This document shows positions 32,444 to 40,965 of a DNA stretch of 64,000 nucleotides, one piece after another. Each line of letters opens with the position of its first letter. The stretch's first letter is position 1. Where the stretch lies: contig DCFQ01000038.1 in NCBI GenBank assembly GCA_002319915.1, positions 378-64,377 of the forward strand, given 5' to 3'. The notes under the pieces are model-generated. The model was not told the DNA's origin. It did no database searches and worked only from the letters and a program-made list of their open reading frames with translations. This stretch comes from Bacteroidales bacterium UBA1800 (GTDB lineage Bacteria > Bacteroidota > Bacteroidia > Bacteroidales > VadinHA17). A program made the position numbers and the translations under genes.

Positions 32444-34597
32444 ATGAAAAATCCTGATTTAAGCAACCCTAGTCCTGCAAATCCGCTGGAAAAGAGCGGT
32501 CTCAAGAGAAGAAGTTTCATCAAGCTGCTCGGAGGCGGGATCTTTATATTCTTCCAGCCCTGGAACCCTGCCGATCTGCTCAGCCTTCCGGCTGACCAGC
32601 GCAGAAGCCTTACAAAGGAATACAATGCATTCCTTCAGATCGCCGAGGATGGCACTATCAAGTGCTTCACGGGGAAGATCGAGATGGGACAGGGAATTAT
32701 AACCTCACTGGCGATGATGATGGCAGAAGAGCTGAATGTTCCGTATGAAAGAATATCCATGGTAATGGGTGATACAGACCTGTGTCCTTATGACGCGGGA
32801 ACCTGGGGATCCCAGTCTGTGCAGACTTTCGGACCGGCAATGATGGCCGCTGCTGCAGAGGCCAGGGCCGTACTGACCGACCTCGCATCTGCCAGGCTTG
32901 GCGTTCCGGTAACTGAAATGGATGTTAAGGATGGCGTGGTTTTCGACACCAAGAATCCCGCCAAAAAGATCAGTTACGGTCAGCTGGCAAAAGGCAAAAA
33001 GATCGAGAAGCGCGTCGATGTCACCCCGAAGCTTGAGGATTATACAAAGTTCACGATTGTCGGCAAACCCATGATGCGGAAGGATTCCCGCCTTAAAGTG
33101 ACTGGCGAAGCAAAATACGCAGGTGACCTCAGGCTTCCCGGAATGGTTTATGCACGAATCCTGAGGCCCCAGTCGCACGGCGCAAAGCTGAAATCGGCAG
33201 ATGTATCCGGCGCGGAAAAGATACCTGGTATCCAGGTCGTCAGGGATGGTGATTTCATTGCCGTTCTGAGTGAAGACCGCGATACCGTCGACCAGGCCGT
33301 TGTCAGGATTAAAGCGGAGTACACTTTTGACGAGCTCCCGGTCAACGACACGAATTTGTACGACAGGATGGTCGGTGCAAATTCGAGAGTTGAAGTGGCA
33401 GAATCGCTTGGTGACATGGAGGCCGGGGCAAAAGCTTCCGACAAGATATTTGAGTCTGAGTTCCATGATCCATATCTTGCTCATGCTGCTATCGAAACCC
33501 ATACTGCCCTTGCGAACCTGGAAGGTGACAAGATGACGGTATGGGCATCGACTCAATCGCCTTTCGGCCTGCAGGACAGTATTGTAAGGGAGCTTGGGTT
33601 CCCGGTTAATAAAGTCAGGGTAATAACGCCCTTCGTCGGAGGTGGGTTCGGAGGGAAAGCTCCTCACCAGCAGGGAGTTGAAGCAGCACGGCTGGCAAAG
33701 CTTGTGAAGAAGCCGGTGATGGTTGTATGGTCCCGTGAGGAGGAGTTTTTCTATGATACTTTCCGTCCTGCCGCAGTTGTAAGGGTCCGTTCAGGGATTG
33801 ACAAGGCACGGATGATAAAGCTGTGGGATTACAGGTTGTTCTATGGCGGCTCGAGAGGATCTGATGCGATCTATGATGTTCCGAATGTTAAAAGGACCTT
33901 TTTCGAACAGAACATGGATTCAGCTCCCATACATCCATTCGGAACAGGAGCATGGAGGGCCCCCAGCAACAATACTAACACCTGGGCCCGCGAGACACAG
34001 ATCGATATAATGGCATCAGCAGCGGGGATAGATCCCCTGGAATTCCGGCTTAAGAACCTGAAGGACGAAAGGATGATCGCCTGCCTGAAAGCCGCAGCCG
34101 ACAAATTCGGGTATGTCCCGGCTAAATCACCAGGCGGCAGAGGCATCGGGGTTGCCTGCGGAACGGATGCCGGGTCATGGGTTGCCCTGATCGCAGAGCT
34201 CAGGGTAGATAAAAGCACCGGCCACGTACAGGTAATCAGGGTTGCATGTGCCCAGGACATGGGACTTAGCGTAAATCCACAGGGATCCCTGCTTCAGATC
34301 GAGGGCTGCATCATCATGTCGCTTGGCTATGCACTGGGAGAGGAGGTAATGTTTGAAGGAGGCAATGTCAGGACAAGGGGATTCGACAGTTACCTGATCC
34401 CGCATTTTTCATGGGTCCCGAAGATCGACGCTGTGATTCTCGACAGGAAGGACAAGCCCCCGAAGGGTGGCGGCGAACCTGCCATAATCACGATGGGCGC
34501 CCTTGTGTCGAACGGCATTTTTGATGCCACAGGCGCCCGGTTGTTCCGGATGCCCATGACACCGGAAAGGGTGCTGGAGGCTTTGAAAATGGTTTAG
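32444..34597 (+). CDS. Molybdenum hydroxylase molybdopterin-binding subunit, Tat-exported
   Basis: Large catalytic subunit of 717 residues, xanthine dehydrogenase superfamily, closest in layout to isoquinoline 1-oxidoreductase beta subunits. A twin-arginine signal KRRSFIKLLGGG lies at 21-32 (Arg22, Arg23). Cofactor and catalytic features include GKIEMGQGI near 77-85, GGGFGGK near 399-405 and the active-site Glu678 in KGGGEPAI. The substrate (an aldehyde or N-heterocycle) cannot be determined from the sequence. It is two bases after the 2Fe-2S subunit gene and ends the operon. Confidence 0.92.
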   Translation: MKNPDLSNPSPANPLEKSGLKRRSFIKLLGGGIFIFFQPWNPADLLSLPADQRRSLTKEYNAFLQIAEDGTIKCFTGKIEMGQGIITSLAMMMAEELNVPYERISMVMGDTDLCPYDAGTWGSQSVQTFGPAMMAAAAEARAVLTDLASARLGVPVTEMDVKDGVVFDTKNPAKKISYGQLAKGKKIEKRVDVTPKLEDYTKFTIVGKPMMRKDSRLKVTGEAKYAGDLRLPGMVYARILRPQSHGAKLKSADVSGAEKIPGIQVVRDGDFIAVLSEDRDTVDQAVVRIKAEYTFDELPVNDTNLYDRMVGANSRVEVAESLGDMEAGAKASDKIFESEFHDPYLAHAAIETHTALANLEGDKMTVWASTQSPFGLQDSIVRELGFPVNKVRVITPFVGGGFGGKAPHQQGVEAARLAKLVKKPVMVVWSREEEFFYDTFRPAAVVRVRSGIDKARMIKLWDYRLFYGGSRGSDAIYDVPNVKRTFFEQNMDSAPIHPFGTGAWRAPSNNTNTWARETQIDIMASAAGIDPLEFRLKNLKDERMIACLKAAADKFGYVPAKSPGGRGIGVACGTDAGSWVALIAELRVDKSTGHVQVIRVACAQDMGLSVNPQGSLLQIEGCIIMSLGYALGEEVMFEGGNVRTRGFDSYLIPHFSWVPKIDAVILDRKDKPPKGGGEPAIITMGALVSNGIFDATGARLFRMPMTPERVLEALKMV

Positions 34598-34697
34598 TTT
34601 AATCTGTTGTACCGATAGGGAAAAGTTTTTTTCAACCTTTGCCGGGAATAATTGTCTGTTATGTTATGTCAATAAATTCAAACAAACGGGAATAATT

Positions 34698-35231
34698 ATG
34701 AAAACTAACTTTTTGAAACAGGTGGTTTCAGCTGCTACTATCCTGGCCTTCCTGGCCATACCGCTTACAACGAATGCACAGGGAACAAAGGCAAATTTCT
34801 CGGGCAGCTGGGCTTTTAACGCTGAAAAGAGCAACATGGGGCAGCCTCCGCAGGGACAGGGGCAGAGGATGGGTCCATTCGGCGGGGGAGACTTCGTTGC
34901 AACACAGGATGCAAACATACTGACCGTGGAAAGGACCAGGACAAGTCCCGACGGCCAGACAATGAATGTAAAAAGCGTCTATAACCTTGACGGCAAGGAG
35001 AGCGTCAATACAACAGGAAGGGGTGAGTCCAGATCAGTAGCCACCTGGTCACCTGACGGGAAATCACTTACCATTGCGACCACTAGGAATATTGACAGGG
35101 ATGGTCAGAATATGGAGATCAAGTCGACTGAGGTGTGGACACTGACCGATCCAAAAACAATCACCGTCAATACAACCATGAACACTCCTAACGGGGAGCG
35201 CAAAACCACAATGGTTTATAATAAGAAATAG
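34698..35231 (+). CDS. Secreted lipocalin-like protein of unknown function
   Basis: Exported protein of 177 residues with a signal peptide (about 1-28, cleavage after TNAQG or nearby). The mature part starts with FSGSWAFNAEKS and continues as many short beta strands, with LDGKES near 98-103 and VWTLTDPKTITV near 148-159. The pattern resembles small lipocalin-like barrels of Bacteroidota and is shared with the protein at 48084-48572. No catalytic motif is seen. A Gly/Gln/Pro-rich loop is present near 49-68. Confidence 0.72.
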   Translation: MKTNFLKQVVSAATILAFLAIPLTTNAQGTKANFSGSWAFNAEKSNMGQPPQGQGQRMGPFGGGDFVATQDANILTVERTRTSPDGQTMNVKSVYNLDGKESVNTTGRGESRSVATWSPDGKSLTIATTRNIDRDGQNMEIKSTEVWTLTDPKTITVNTTMNTPNGERKTTMVYNKK

Positions 35232-35283
35232 GCCCTGGGGATTAAGGATCCTGTGAGGTTGGAGAAAAAGTTGAAACCAATAG

Positions 35284-35413
35284 ACCGCAAAGTTCGCAAA
35301 GTCCTGTCCCAATAAATGTCGGGGACAGCCCGGATTACACAAAGTACGCAAAGGATTAACTATAAGCAATTTGCCTTTGCGTTCTTTGCGCCTTCTTTGC
35401 GTTCTTTGCGGTT
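35284..35413. repeat. Intergenic inverted repeat, accgcaaag family
   Basis: In the 244-base gap between convergent genes, ACCGCAAAGTTCGCAAAG (35284-35301) is nearly the reverse complement of CTTTGCGTTCTTTGCGGT (35395-35412), differing at two bases. Related units AAAGTACGCAAAGG (35341-35354) and CTTTGCGTTCTTTGCG (35375-35390) lie between. An inner hairpin CTGTCCC/GGGACAG is at 35304-35328. The whole transcript end could fold into a long stem. Confidence 0.65.
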
Positions 35414-35475
35414 AAAAAGTACTTTTCCTGCAGCCCTTAATTATCCCACAAGTGGTTCCGGGGTGTAAGGGAGGT

Positions 35476-36732
35476 TCAGCTGGGATCTGTCCCGACGACC
35501 CGGAATTTATCTGCATCTTCGGGTTTCATGAGATATACCATCTCACCCGGTTTTAATCCCTTGTTGACAACAATGCTCTTATCATTGGCTTCCCCGGTCA
35601 CTATGAGCTGCCTCTTTTTCCTCCTGGTAAAGACATAAGGGTTGCCGTCAGTTCCGGCATAGATACATTCGTTCGGGACAAATACCACGTCTTTTAATGT
35701 CTTGATCACGATCTTGTTGGCTGTTGTCATGGATGGCCGCAGGACCGGGTCGGTGCCATCGAGCCTTACGAACACCTCGAAGACCTTGGTGTCGGTATTT
35801 GGCAGCTTCTCCCCGATGTTTGCGACCGATGCCACTTTCCCGGTATATTTCCTGTCGGGGAACGCGTCAATATTTATCACGACCTCCTGTCCCTTCCTGA
35901 CTTTGCTGATATCAACCTCGCTTATATATATCCTTGACATAAGTGACGACAGGTCCGGGACGGTAGCAACTACCCTCTCGAACGGATTGACATTTGAGCC
36001 TGTCTTGATTTTTGTCCCATGGTGGTCCTTTTTGTACATCACCATCCCGGAAGTAGGTGATTTTATGACAAATGCAGTGAGAAGGTTCTCCAGGTCAGTT
36101 ACCCTTCTCTGGACCCTGTCGAGATTGACTTTCGTATTGGCAAGGTTCTTTACTGACTGGGCTCTTCTGAGAGCGTAGCTCCTCTTCAGCTGCTCGAGGG
36201 TCCTTCTCTGCTTGTCAACATTGATTTCCGCCTGCCTGATTGTCGTGGGAGGTTCATACTTCGAATTTGCAAGGGTCAGCTCAGCTTCAGTGACCGTGTG
36301 TTCCTGGTTTTTAATGCCGTCCCTCAGGCCGGTCAGGAGCACCGCTGTATCGAGCTTCTGTGTTTCAAAATTGGTAGTGAAGGTCAGAAGCCTGTCCCTT
36401 TCATCCTTGAGGGTGTTGTCGAACTGGGTCCGATCGAGAGTGGCAATATAGTCGCCCTCATTTACGAGGGTACCCTCCGGAACCAGGTCGGTGATCTTAA
36501 GCTCGGCAGCGTGAAAGTCACGTCCGCGCGCTACTTCCGGTGCGAGGATGTCAACCGAGTTCTCGGCAAGAAGCTCACCGGCGGTCGATATCGAGATCTC
36601 AAAATCCCCCTTTGAAACCCTGACAAAGAGACTCTTTTCATCCTTCCTGGTTGTCAGCTTATTGAAGACGAACAATCCTGTTAACGTCCCGACAACTACG
36701 ATAAGGGAAATAATCAGATTTTTCCTAGTCAT
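35476..36732 (-). CDS. HlyD/RND-type periplasmic adaptor protein
   Basis: Membrane fusion protein of 418 residues. It has an N-terminal membrane segment (about 7-24), a lipoyl-type half with EISISTAGELLAENSVDIL near 48-66, a long coiled-coil hairpin around 130-235, then beta-barrel and membrane-proximal domains. Such proteins link an inner-membrane transporter to an outer-membrane channel. No transporter or TolC-type gene is adjacent: the upstream neighbour is an oxidoreductase and the downstream one faces it. It may be a single-gene unit that works with a transporter encoded elsewhere. Confidence 0.87.
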   Translation of the reverse strand: MTRKNLIISLIVVVGTLTGLFVFNKLTTRKDEKSLFVRVSKGDFEISISTAGELLAENSVDILAPEVARGRDFHAAELKITDLVPEGTLVNEGDYIATLDRTQFDNTLKDERDRLLTFTTNFETQKLDTAVLLTGLRDGIKNQEHTVTEAELTLANSKYEPPTTIRQAEINVDKQRRTLEQLKRSYALRRAQSVKNLANTKVNLDRVQRRVTDLENLLTAFVIKSPTSGMVMYKKDHHGTKIKTGSNVNPFERVVATVPDLSSLMSRIYISEVDISKVRKGQEVVINIDAFPDRKYTGKVASVANIGEKLPNTDTKVFEVFVRLDGTDPVLRPSMTTANKIVIKTLKDVVFVPNECIYAGTDGNPYVFTRRKKRQLIVTGEANDKSIVVNKGLKPGEMVYLMKPEDADKFRVVGTDPS

Positions 36733-36917
36733 TTTCGGCCTTGTTTGGTTTAACCGTCACGGGACTAAGGTACAAAATTCAAAAACGGCGAAAAATCGGG
36801 TTCACATCCTTTAACAAGATTTAACAAATTAGCAGGTTAACGCACTTTGAGCAGGAATGCGGCATATGCCGGAAGAACCCGGAATAGCCGGTCAGCGGAA
36901 CTGTGCAGCCTTCTCCT

Positions 36918-38027
36918 TCACTGCTGATCCCGCATTTCACCGGCTCTTTGCCTGAACAGCTTCATTTTTTTTGCTGAAATTCTGAGTATCCTCTGTACCT
37001 CCAGTCCATGATAAATATCCGGCACGACGGTTCCCGGATCTTTGCCTGTCAGGAAGATATAATGACTGTGGATCATCGACCTCAGCCAGCCAGGTGGTAC
37101 GTGTCCTGACGGGAAGCTTGTAAACGGCCCATAATTGCTTCCAGTCACCTGCTTTTTCCATATCCCCTCCTCCTCAAGGTAGTATTCAAAAGAATCGGGA
37201 GCATGTGTCGAAAATCTTATGGCGCCTTTTTCGGCAAAAAGTTCAAAGGATATAAGATCACCCGTTCCGGAGCTTATCCGGCTGGATGAGAGAGTACCGG
37301 CTGCTTTTGTAACGGGATCATAAACGGTCATCATACTGAACAGGTCGGTATCAGGCTGTACATCAGGGAAATTACCGGACTGGACTGTATCGACCACCTT
37401 TATCCCGCTACCGAGGAATGCAATGAGCAGGCTTATGATGTGTGAGCCGAGATCAGCCATGGCACCGCCATCCGGTGATGGTGTGAGCCTTGAAGCCCGC
37501 TTATCCCTGTAATCCTTCCGCAGGTAATCGCCGTGATAGTACTTCAGGTCGAAATGCACCGGCCTGCCCAGGATGCCTGATTGCCAGAGTGAAAGGGCTC
37601 TCATTATCTGCGAGGAGAACAGGTACTGAAATCCGACCTGGATCTTTTTATCGGGATGGCTGCGTGACAAACCGAGTATTTTCTTCTCTTCCTCCTCTGT
37701 TGAGCATACCGGTTTTTCCAGGTAGATCCTCGTCACTGACGGGAGTGCGATGGCGGCAGAAAAAAAATCGAAATGAACCTTATTCGGCCCCAGGATAAAT
37801 ATGGTATTGAGCCGTTCATTCTTTTTAAAGGAACCGGGATCCTCATGTGTGCTAAAACCATAGAGCCTTGCGAACCTTTCGCTGCTGCCGCTTTGAGAAC
37901 AGACCGATCCGAACTCGGTTTCAGGCGCATCATCATAATAGAACTTCAATGAGTTCAGTGCAAATGCGTGTGCCCTGGCTATCCCCCCGGCCCCGGCAAA
38001 TCCTATTACAATTCTCTCATTTTGCAT
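36918..38027 (-). CDS. Gfo/Idh/MocA family oxidoreductase
   Basis: NAD(P)-dependent oxidoreductase of 369 residues, cytoplasmic (no signal). The N-terminal Rossmann domain has IGFAGAGGIARAHA at 8-21 and the family EKP motif in YLEKPVCST near 98-106; the C-terminal half carries the substrate domain with GGAMADLGSHIISL near 189-202. Members act on sugars or inositols. The substrate here is unknown. A -7 promoter element on the minus strand lies 29 bases before its start. Confidence 0.87.
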   Translation of the reverse strand: MQNERIVIGFAGAGGIARAHAFALNSLKFYYDDAPETEFGSVCSQSGSSERFARLYGFSTHEDPGSFKKNERLNTIFILGPNKVHFDFFSAAIALPSVTRIYLEKPVCSTEEEEKKILGLSRSHPDKKIQVGFQYLFSSQIMRALSLWQSGILGRPVHFDLKYYHGDYLRKDYRDKRASRLTPSPDGGAMADLGSHIISLLIAFLGSGIKVVDTVQSGNFPDVQPDTDLFSMMTVYDPVTKAAGTLSSSRISSGTGDLISFELFAEKGAIRFSTHAPDSFEYYLEEEGIWKKQVTGSNYGPFTSFPSGHVPPGWLRSMIHSHYIFLTGKDPGTVVPDIYHGLEVQRILRISAKKMKLFRQRAGEMRDQQ

Positions 38028-38055
38028 CTTCTGCCTGCATTTTCAAAGTCAATAT

Positions 38056-38063
38056 CAAATGTA
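38056..38063 (-). promoter_or_regulatory. -7 promoter element of the Gfo/Idh/MocA gene
   Basis: Read on the minus strand, TACATTTG fits TAnnTTTG and lies 29 bases before the start codon at 38027. No TTG at the usual -33 distance. Confidence 0.35.
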
Positions 38064-38149
38064 GTGATTTTCATAAAGAACTTCCCGCCCGGAGGATGCA
38101 AACCGGGAGCCTTAAGGAGAGTAAATTTCCGGGAATCAGCCGGTATTCT

Positions 38150-38371
38150 TCAGAATAACTTTCTTATGATCCTTATAATCAGGGTAAGCAATATGCTTAT
38201 TATTATCATAGTGGTTATTGGAAAATAGAACCGGAAATGCTCTTTTTCAATTCTGATATCTCCCGGCAGATGGCCGATCCAGTTAAGCTTATCGCCTGCA
38301 AACCAGATAATGAGCCCGGCAACAGCCAGAAGGATACCTGCGAGAACGAGCATTTTTCCGGTGTTTTCCAT
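38150..38371 (-). CDS. DUF2905 family small membrane protein
   Basis: Protein of 73 residues with two transmembrane segments (about 7-24 and 50-70) flanking the conserved loop LNWIGHLPGDIRIE, which marks the DUF2905 family. The function of the family is unknown. The gene is alone, 122 bases upstream of the oxidoreductase on the same strand and divergent from the two-component system. Confidence 0.85.
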   Translation of the reverse strand: MENTGKMLVLAGILLAVAGLIIWFAGDKLNWIGHLPGDIRIEKEHFRFYFPITTMIIISILLTLIIRIIRKLF

Positions 38372-38403
38372 ATTTACTACGAGTCAATGTGTAAATTTAC
38401 AAT

Positions 38404-38553
38404 TTGCCGGCGGAACTGGCACCTTTTTTGCGATATCACTGGCTCCGATCCGGGGATGCCAGGCTCACGGCAATTGAGTGGCTGAAGGGCCCGACGGCGG
38501 ATTTTGAACATTTTCAGGAAAAGGTTCGTTATATTCTGAGAAAATCAGGTTAG
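38404..38553 (+). CDS. Short ORF directly before the response regulator (possible small protein or gene remnant)
   Basis: A frame of about 49 codons runs from a TTG at 38404 to a TAG at 38551-38553, four bases before the response regulator ATG. The translation contains FLRYHWLRSGDARLTAIEWL and then ADFEHFQEKVRYILRKSG, which looks like a genuine protein tail rather than random sequence, and third codon positions follow the pattern of neighbouring genes. No ATG start exists, and the frame is closed by a TAA at 38392. It may be a leader ORF, a small protein with a TTG start, or the remnant of a longer gene. I do not recognise the family. Confidence 0.35.
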   Translation: MPAELAPFLRYHWLRSGDARLTAIEWLKGPTADFEHFQEKVRYILRKSG

Positions 38554-38557
38554 TCAC

Positions 38558-39235
38558 ATGAAACTACTAATCGTCGAGGATGAAAGATCTCTAAGCCGTG
38601 CAATATGCGAGTATCTGAAGGTTGAGGGGCACATTTGCGAAGAAGCCCACAATTACCATGAAGCAATAAAGAAAACTGCGGACAACACGTACAACTGCCT
38701 GGTCCTTGATCTTGGCCTGCCTGATGGCAGCGGCCTCGATATCATCCGCGAACTAAAGAAGAACAAGGCGGCGGACAGGGTGCTGATACTTTCGGCCAGG
38801 AGCTCGCTTGAGGATAAGATCACGGGCCTGAAGATCGGCGCCGACGATTATCTGTCAAAGCCGTTTCACATGGCTGAGCTGAGCGCCAGGATCAATTCGG
38901 TTTGCCGGAGGGATAATTTCAATGGCTTCAATGAGCTTTCATTTAATGAAATAAAGATAAGGACCGATGCCCAGGAGGTTCTTATCAACGATAAACTGCT
39001 TAACCTGACCAGGAAAGAGTATGATCTTCTTGTTTTCTTTATGATCAACAAGGACCGCGTCATCACCAAGGAATCGATTGTCGAGCATCTCTGGGGTGAC
39101 AATGTGATCCTTACGGATTCATTTGATTTCATCTACACTCATGTGAAAAACCTGAGAAAAAAGCTCTTGTCTTACAATTGCGGCAATTATATAAAGGTGA
39201 TTTACGGATTCGGTTATAAATTCAGCGAGCCTTGA
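38558..39235 (+). CDS. OmpR-family response regulator
   Basis: DNA-binding response regulator of 225 residues. Receiver domain 1-118 with the phosphorylation site Asp51 in VLDLGLPDG and Lys101 in LSKPF; winged-helix domain from about 128 to 225 with LTRKEYDLL and YIKVIYGFGYKF. It is followed by its sensor kinase gene, the TTG start of which overlaps the stop. The small secreted protein gene downstream is a likely target. Confidence 0.93.
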   Translation: MKLLIVEDERSLSRAICEYLKVEGHICEEAHNYHEAIKKTADNTYNCLVLDLGLPDGSGLDIIRELKKNKAADRVLILSARSSLEDKITGLKIGADDYLSKPFHMAELSARINSVCRRDNFNGFNELSFNEIKIRTDAQEVLINDKLLNLTRKEYDLLVFFMINKDRVITKESIVEHLWGDNVILTDSFDFIYTHVKNLRKKLLSYNCGNYIKVIYGFGYKFSEP

Positions 39236-40518
39236 AACTTCTCACGAGAAGTACATATTACTATTTTGTATTTTCAATCCTGGTTCTCTTCTTCGCCGGC
39301 GTAGGCCTTTATTATACGATCAGGTCGATTGTCTACAGGCAGATTGACGAGAGTCTCATCACCGAGAAGACCATAATCCAGGATCAGATCGAGGAAACCG
39401 ATACGATACCTGATTTCTCTGCCTCATTCGGACATCAGATTGAAGTCCAGCTTCTTCCGTACAGGCTGAGATATTCACAATCGATACGCGACACAGATAT
39501 TTTTGATTCAGGTACGGAAAAATTCCTTGCTTTCCGGCACATAAGGTTTACAGGCAGCACGCCCAAATACACCGGGTATGTGATAAACATTTACCAGCTT
39601 AATAATGAAAGCAGCAGCCTGCTTGACAGCATAGGTCTCGGAATGTTCTTCCTGCTGGTGGCCCTGTTCCTTATTTTGATAGCACTTAACTATCTTATCT
39701 CCAGGAATATATGGAAACCATTCTACAAGACCCTCAGCGAAGCAAGATCATTTGATGTCCTAGATAATAACCGTCTCGACCTTCCGGACACGAACATCGA
39801 TGAATTCAGGCAGATGAACGACGTGCTTGAAGAGATGACCCGGAAAATCAAGAAAGACTATGTTCATCTGAAGGAGTACAATGAAAACCTCTCACATGAG
39901 ATCCAGACGCCCCTGGCAGTTATCCGCTCCAAGCTAGATATCCTGATACAGAACCGGAAGCTGAACAAGGAAAGCATTAATCTTATCAAATCCATCAATG
40001 AGGCCAGCATCCGGCTTTTCAGGCTGAATCAGGCCTTGCTGCTTATGTCGAGGATCGAGAACCTGCAGTTTGCCGAAACCAGGAAGATCTCGCTGAGGGA
40101 GCTGGTCGAAAAGATACTCATGAACTATGAGGAGATCATGCAGCTAAAGAAAATTAAAGTTGAAACTGAGTTTGCCGATAAGGCGATGGTGAATATGAAC
40201 GAGGACCTGGCAGATGTCATGATTTCAAACCTTCTCGGGAATGCCATTAGGCACAACATCGACGGTGGGTTTATCAGGTGCAGGCTTGATGACAGGTCCC
40301 TGACAATAACGAACAGCGGACTGCCCCTGAAGGCTCATCCCGAAAAGCTGTTCAACCGTTTTCAGAAAGGGTCAGATCATCCCGACGGAATAGGGCTCGG
40401 GCTCTCGATAGTCAAGAATATTGCAGATCATTACAGGATGGGGATCAGTTTTTCAAGTTCGGGCACCGTTCATGAGATAAAGCTTGACTATGGAGATGAT
40501 GCGTTTCGTCTTATCTGA
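39232..40518 (+). CDS. Sensor histidine kinase
   Basis: Membrane-bound kinase of 428 residues with two transmembrane segments (about 10-32 and 135-157), a periplasmic sensor part of roughly 100 residues between them, the phosphoacceptor His222 in SHEIQTPLAV, an N-box NLLGNAIRHN near 332-341 and a G-box DGIGLGLSIV near 383-392. The start codon is TTG, overlapping the response regulator stop as TTGA. It forms a two-component pair with the gene before it. The signal is unknown. Confidence 0.92.
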   Translation: MKLLTRSTYYYFVFSILVLFFAGVGLYYTIRSIVYRQIDESLITEKTIIQDQIEETDTIPDFSASFGHQIEVQLLPYRLRYSQSIRDTDIFDSGTEKFLAFRHIRFTGSTPKYTGYVINIYQLNNESSSLLDSIGLGMFFLLVALFLILIALNYLISRNIWKPFYKTLSEARSFDVLDNNRLDLPDTNIDEFRQMNDVLEEMTRKIKKDYVHLKEYNENLSHEIQTPLAVIRSKLDILIQNRKLNKESINLIKSINEASIRLFRLNQALLLMSRIENLQFAETRKISLRELVEKILMNYEEIMQLKKIKVETEFADKAMVNMNEDLADVMISNLLGNAIRHNIDGGFIRCRLDDRSLTITNSGLPLKAHPEKLFNRFQKGSDHPDGIGLGLSIVKNIADHYRMGISFSSSGTVHEIKLDYGDDAFRLI

Positions 40519-40530
40519 CATTGAGCAAAC

Positions 40531-40548
40531 CTTAAAGTTTCGTTAAAA
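40531..40548 (+). promoter_or_regulatory. Possible response-regulator binding site
   Basis: Two TTAAA units start 11 bases apart (40532 and 40543), the spacing used by OmpR-type regulators for direct-repeat half sites. They lie about 50 bases upstream of the -7 element of the secreted PepSY-like gene. The match is short and could be chance. Confidence 0.25.
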
Positions 40549-40583
40549 ATCCTGCACTTCAGAATTTCTTCAAATTCGGAAAA

Positions 40584-40591
40584 TAGTTTTG
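40584..40591 (+). promoter_or_regulatory. -7 promoter element of the PepSY-like gene
   Basis: TAGTTTTG fits TAnnTTTG and ends 29 bases before the ATG at 40621. It indicates that the small secreted protein has its own promoter after the sensor kinase gene. Confidence 0.4.
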
Positions 40592-40620
40592 TTGCCATAA
40601 TCAAACTAAATGGTACAACT

Positions 40621-40947
40621 ATGAAGAGGATATTTGTAATGCTGGTGTTTGTGATGGCAGTTGCAGCATTGAATGCTCAGCAGCGCTCATCACTGAGTGT
40701 GAGTGACCTTCCGAAATCGATTACTGATTACATAAACAAGGATTATTCCGGTTTTGCAATCAGCCAGGCAACGAAGGTTGACAAGGATAATGTGATAACC
40801 TACGAGGCTGTCATTACAAAAGGAGCAATGCGCGACGTCCTTTCATTCGACAGTAACGGAAGGTTTCTGAAAAAAATTGAATCAAAGGGTGGGATGAAGA
40901 AAATGAGCCATCCGAAGCCTGCACCAAAGGGTTCAGTTAAAAAGTAG
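40621..40947 (+). CDS. Small secreted PepSY-like protein
   Basis: Exported protein of 108 residues: signal peptide 1-20 (cleavage before QQRSS), then one PepSY-like/BLIP-like unit with LPKSITDYINKDYSGFAI near 30-47 and YEAVITKGAMRDVLSFDSNG near 61-80, and a basic Lys/Pro-rich tail. Such proteins are often encoded beside two-component systems in Bacteroidota and are thought to bind proteins or metals in the periplasm. It has its own promoter element upstream and a strong terminator downstream. Confidence 0.72.
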   Translation: MKRIFVMLVFVMAVAALNAQQRSSLSVSDLPKSITDYINKDYSGFAISQATKVDKDNVITYEAVITKGAMRDVLSFDSNGRFLKKIESKGGMKKMSHPKPAPKGSVKK

Positions 40948-40965
40948 AGTTAATTCAACAAATCC

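Noticed and set aside
32705..33667. Open frame of 320 codons on the minus strand
   Set aside because: It is antisense to the molybdopterin-binding subunit; no start signal or protein motif supports it.
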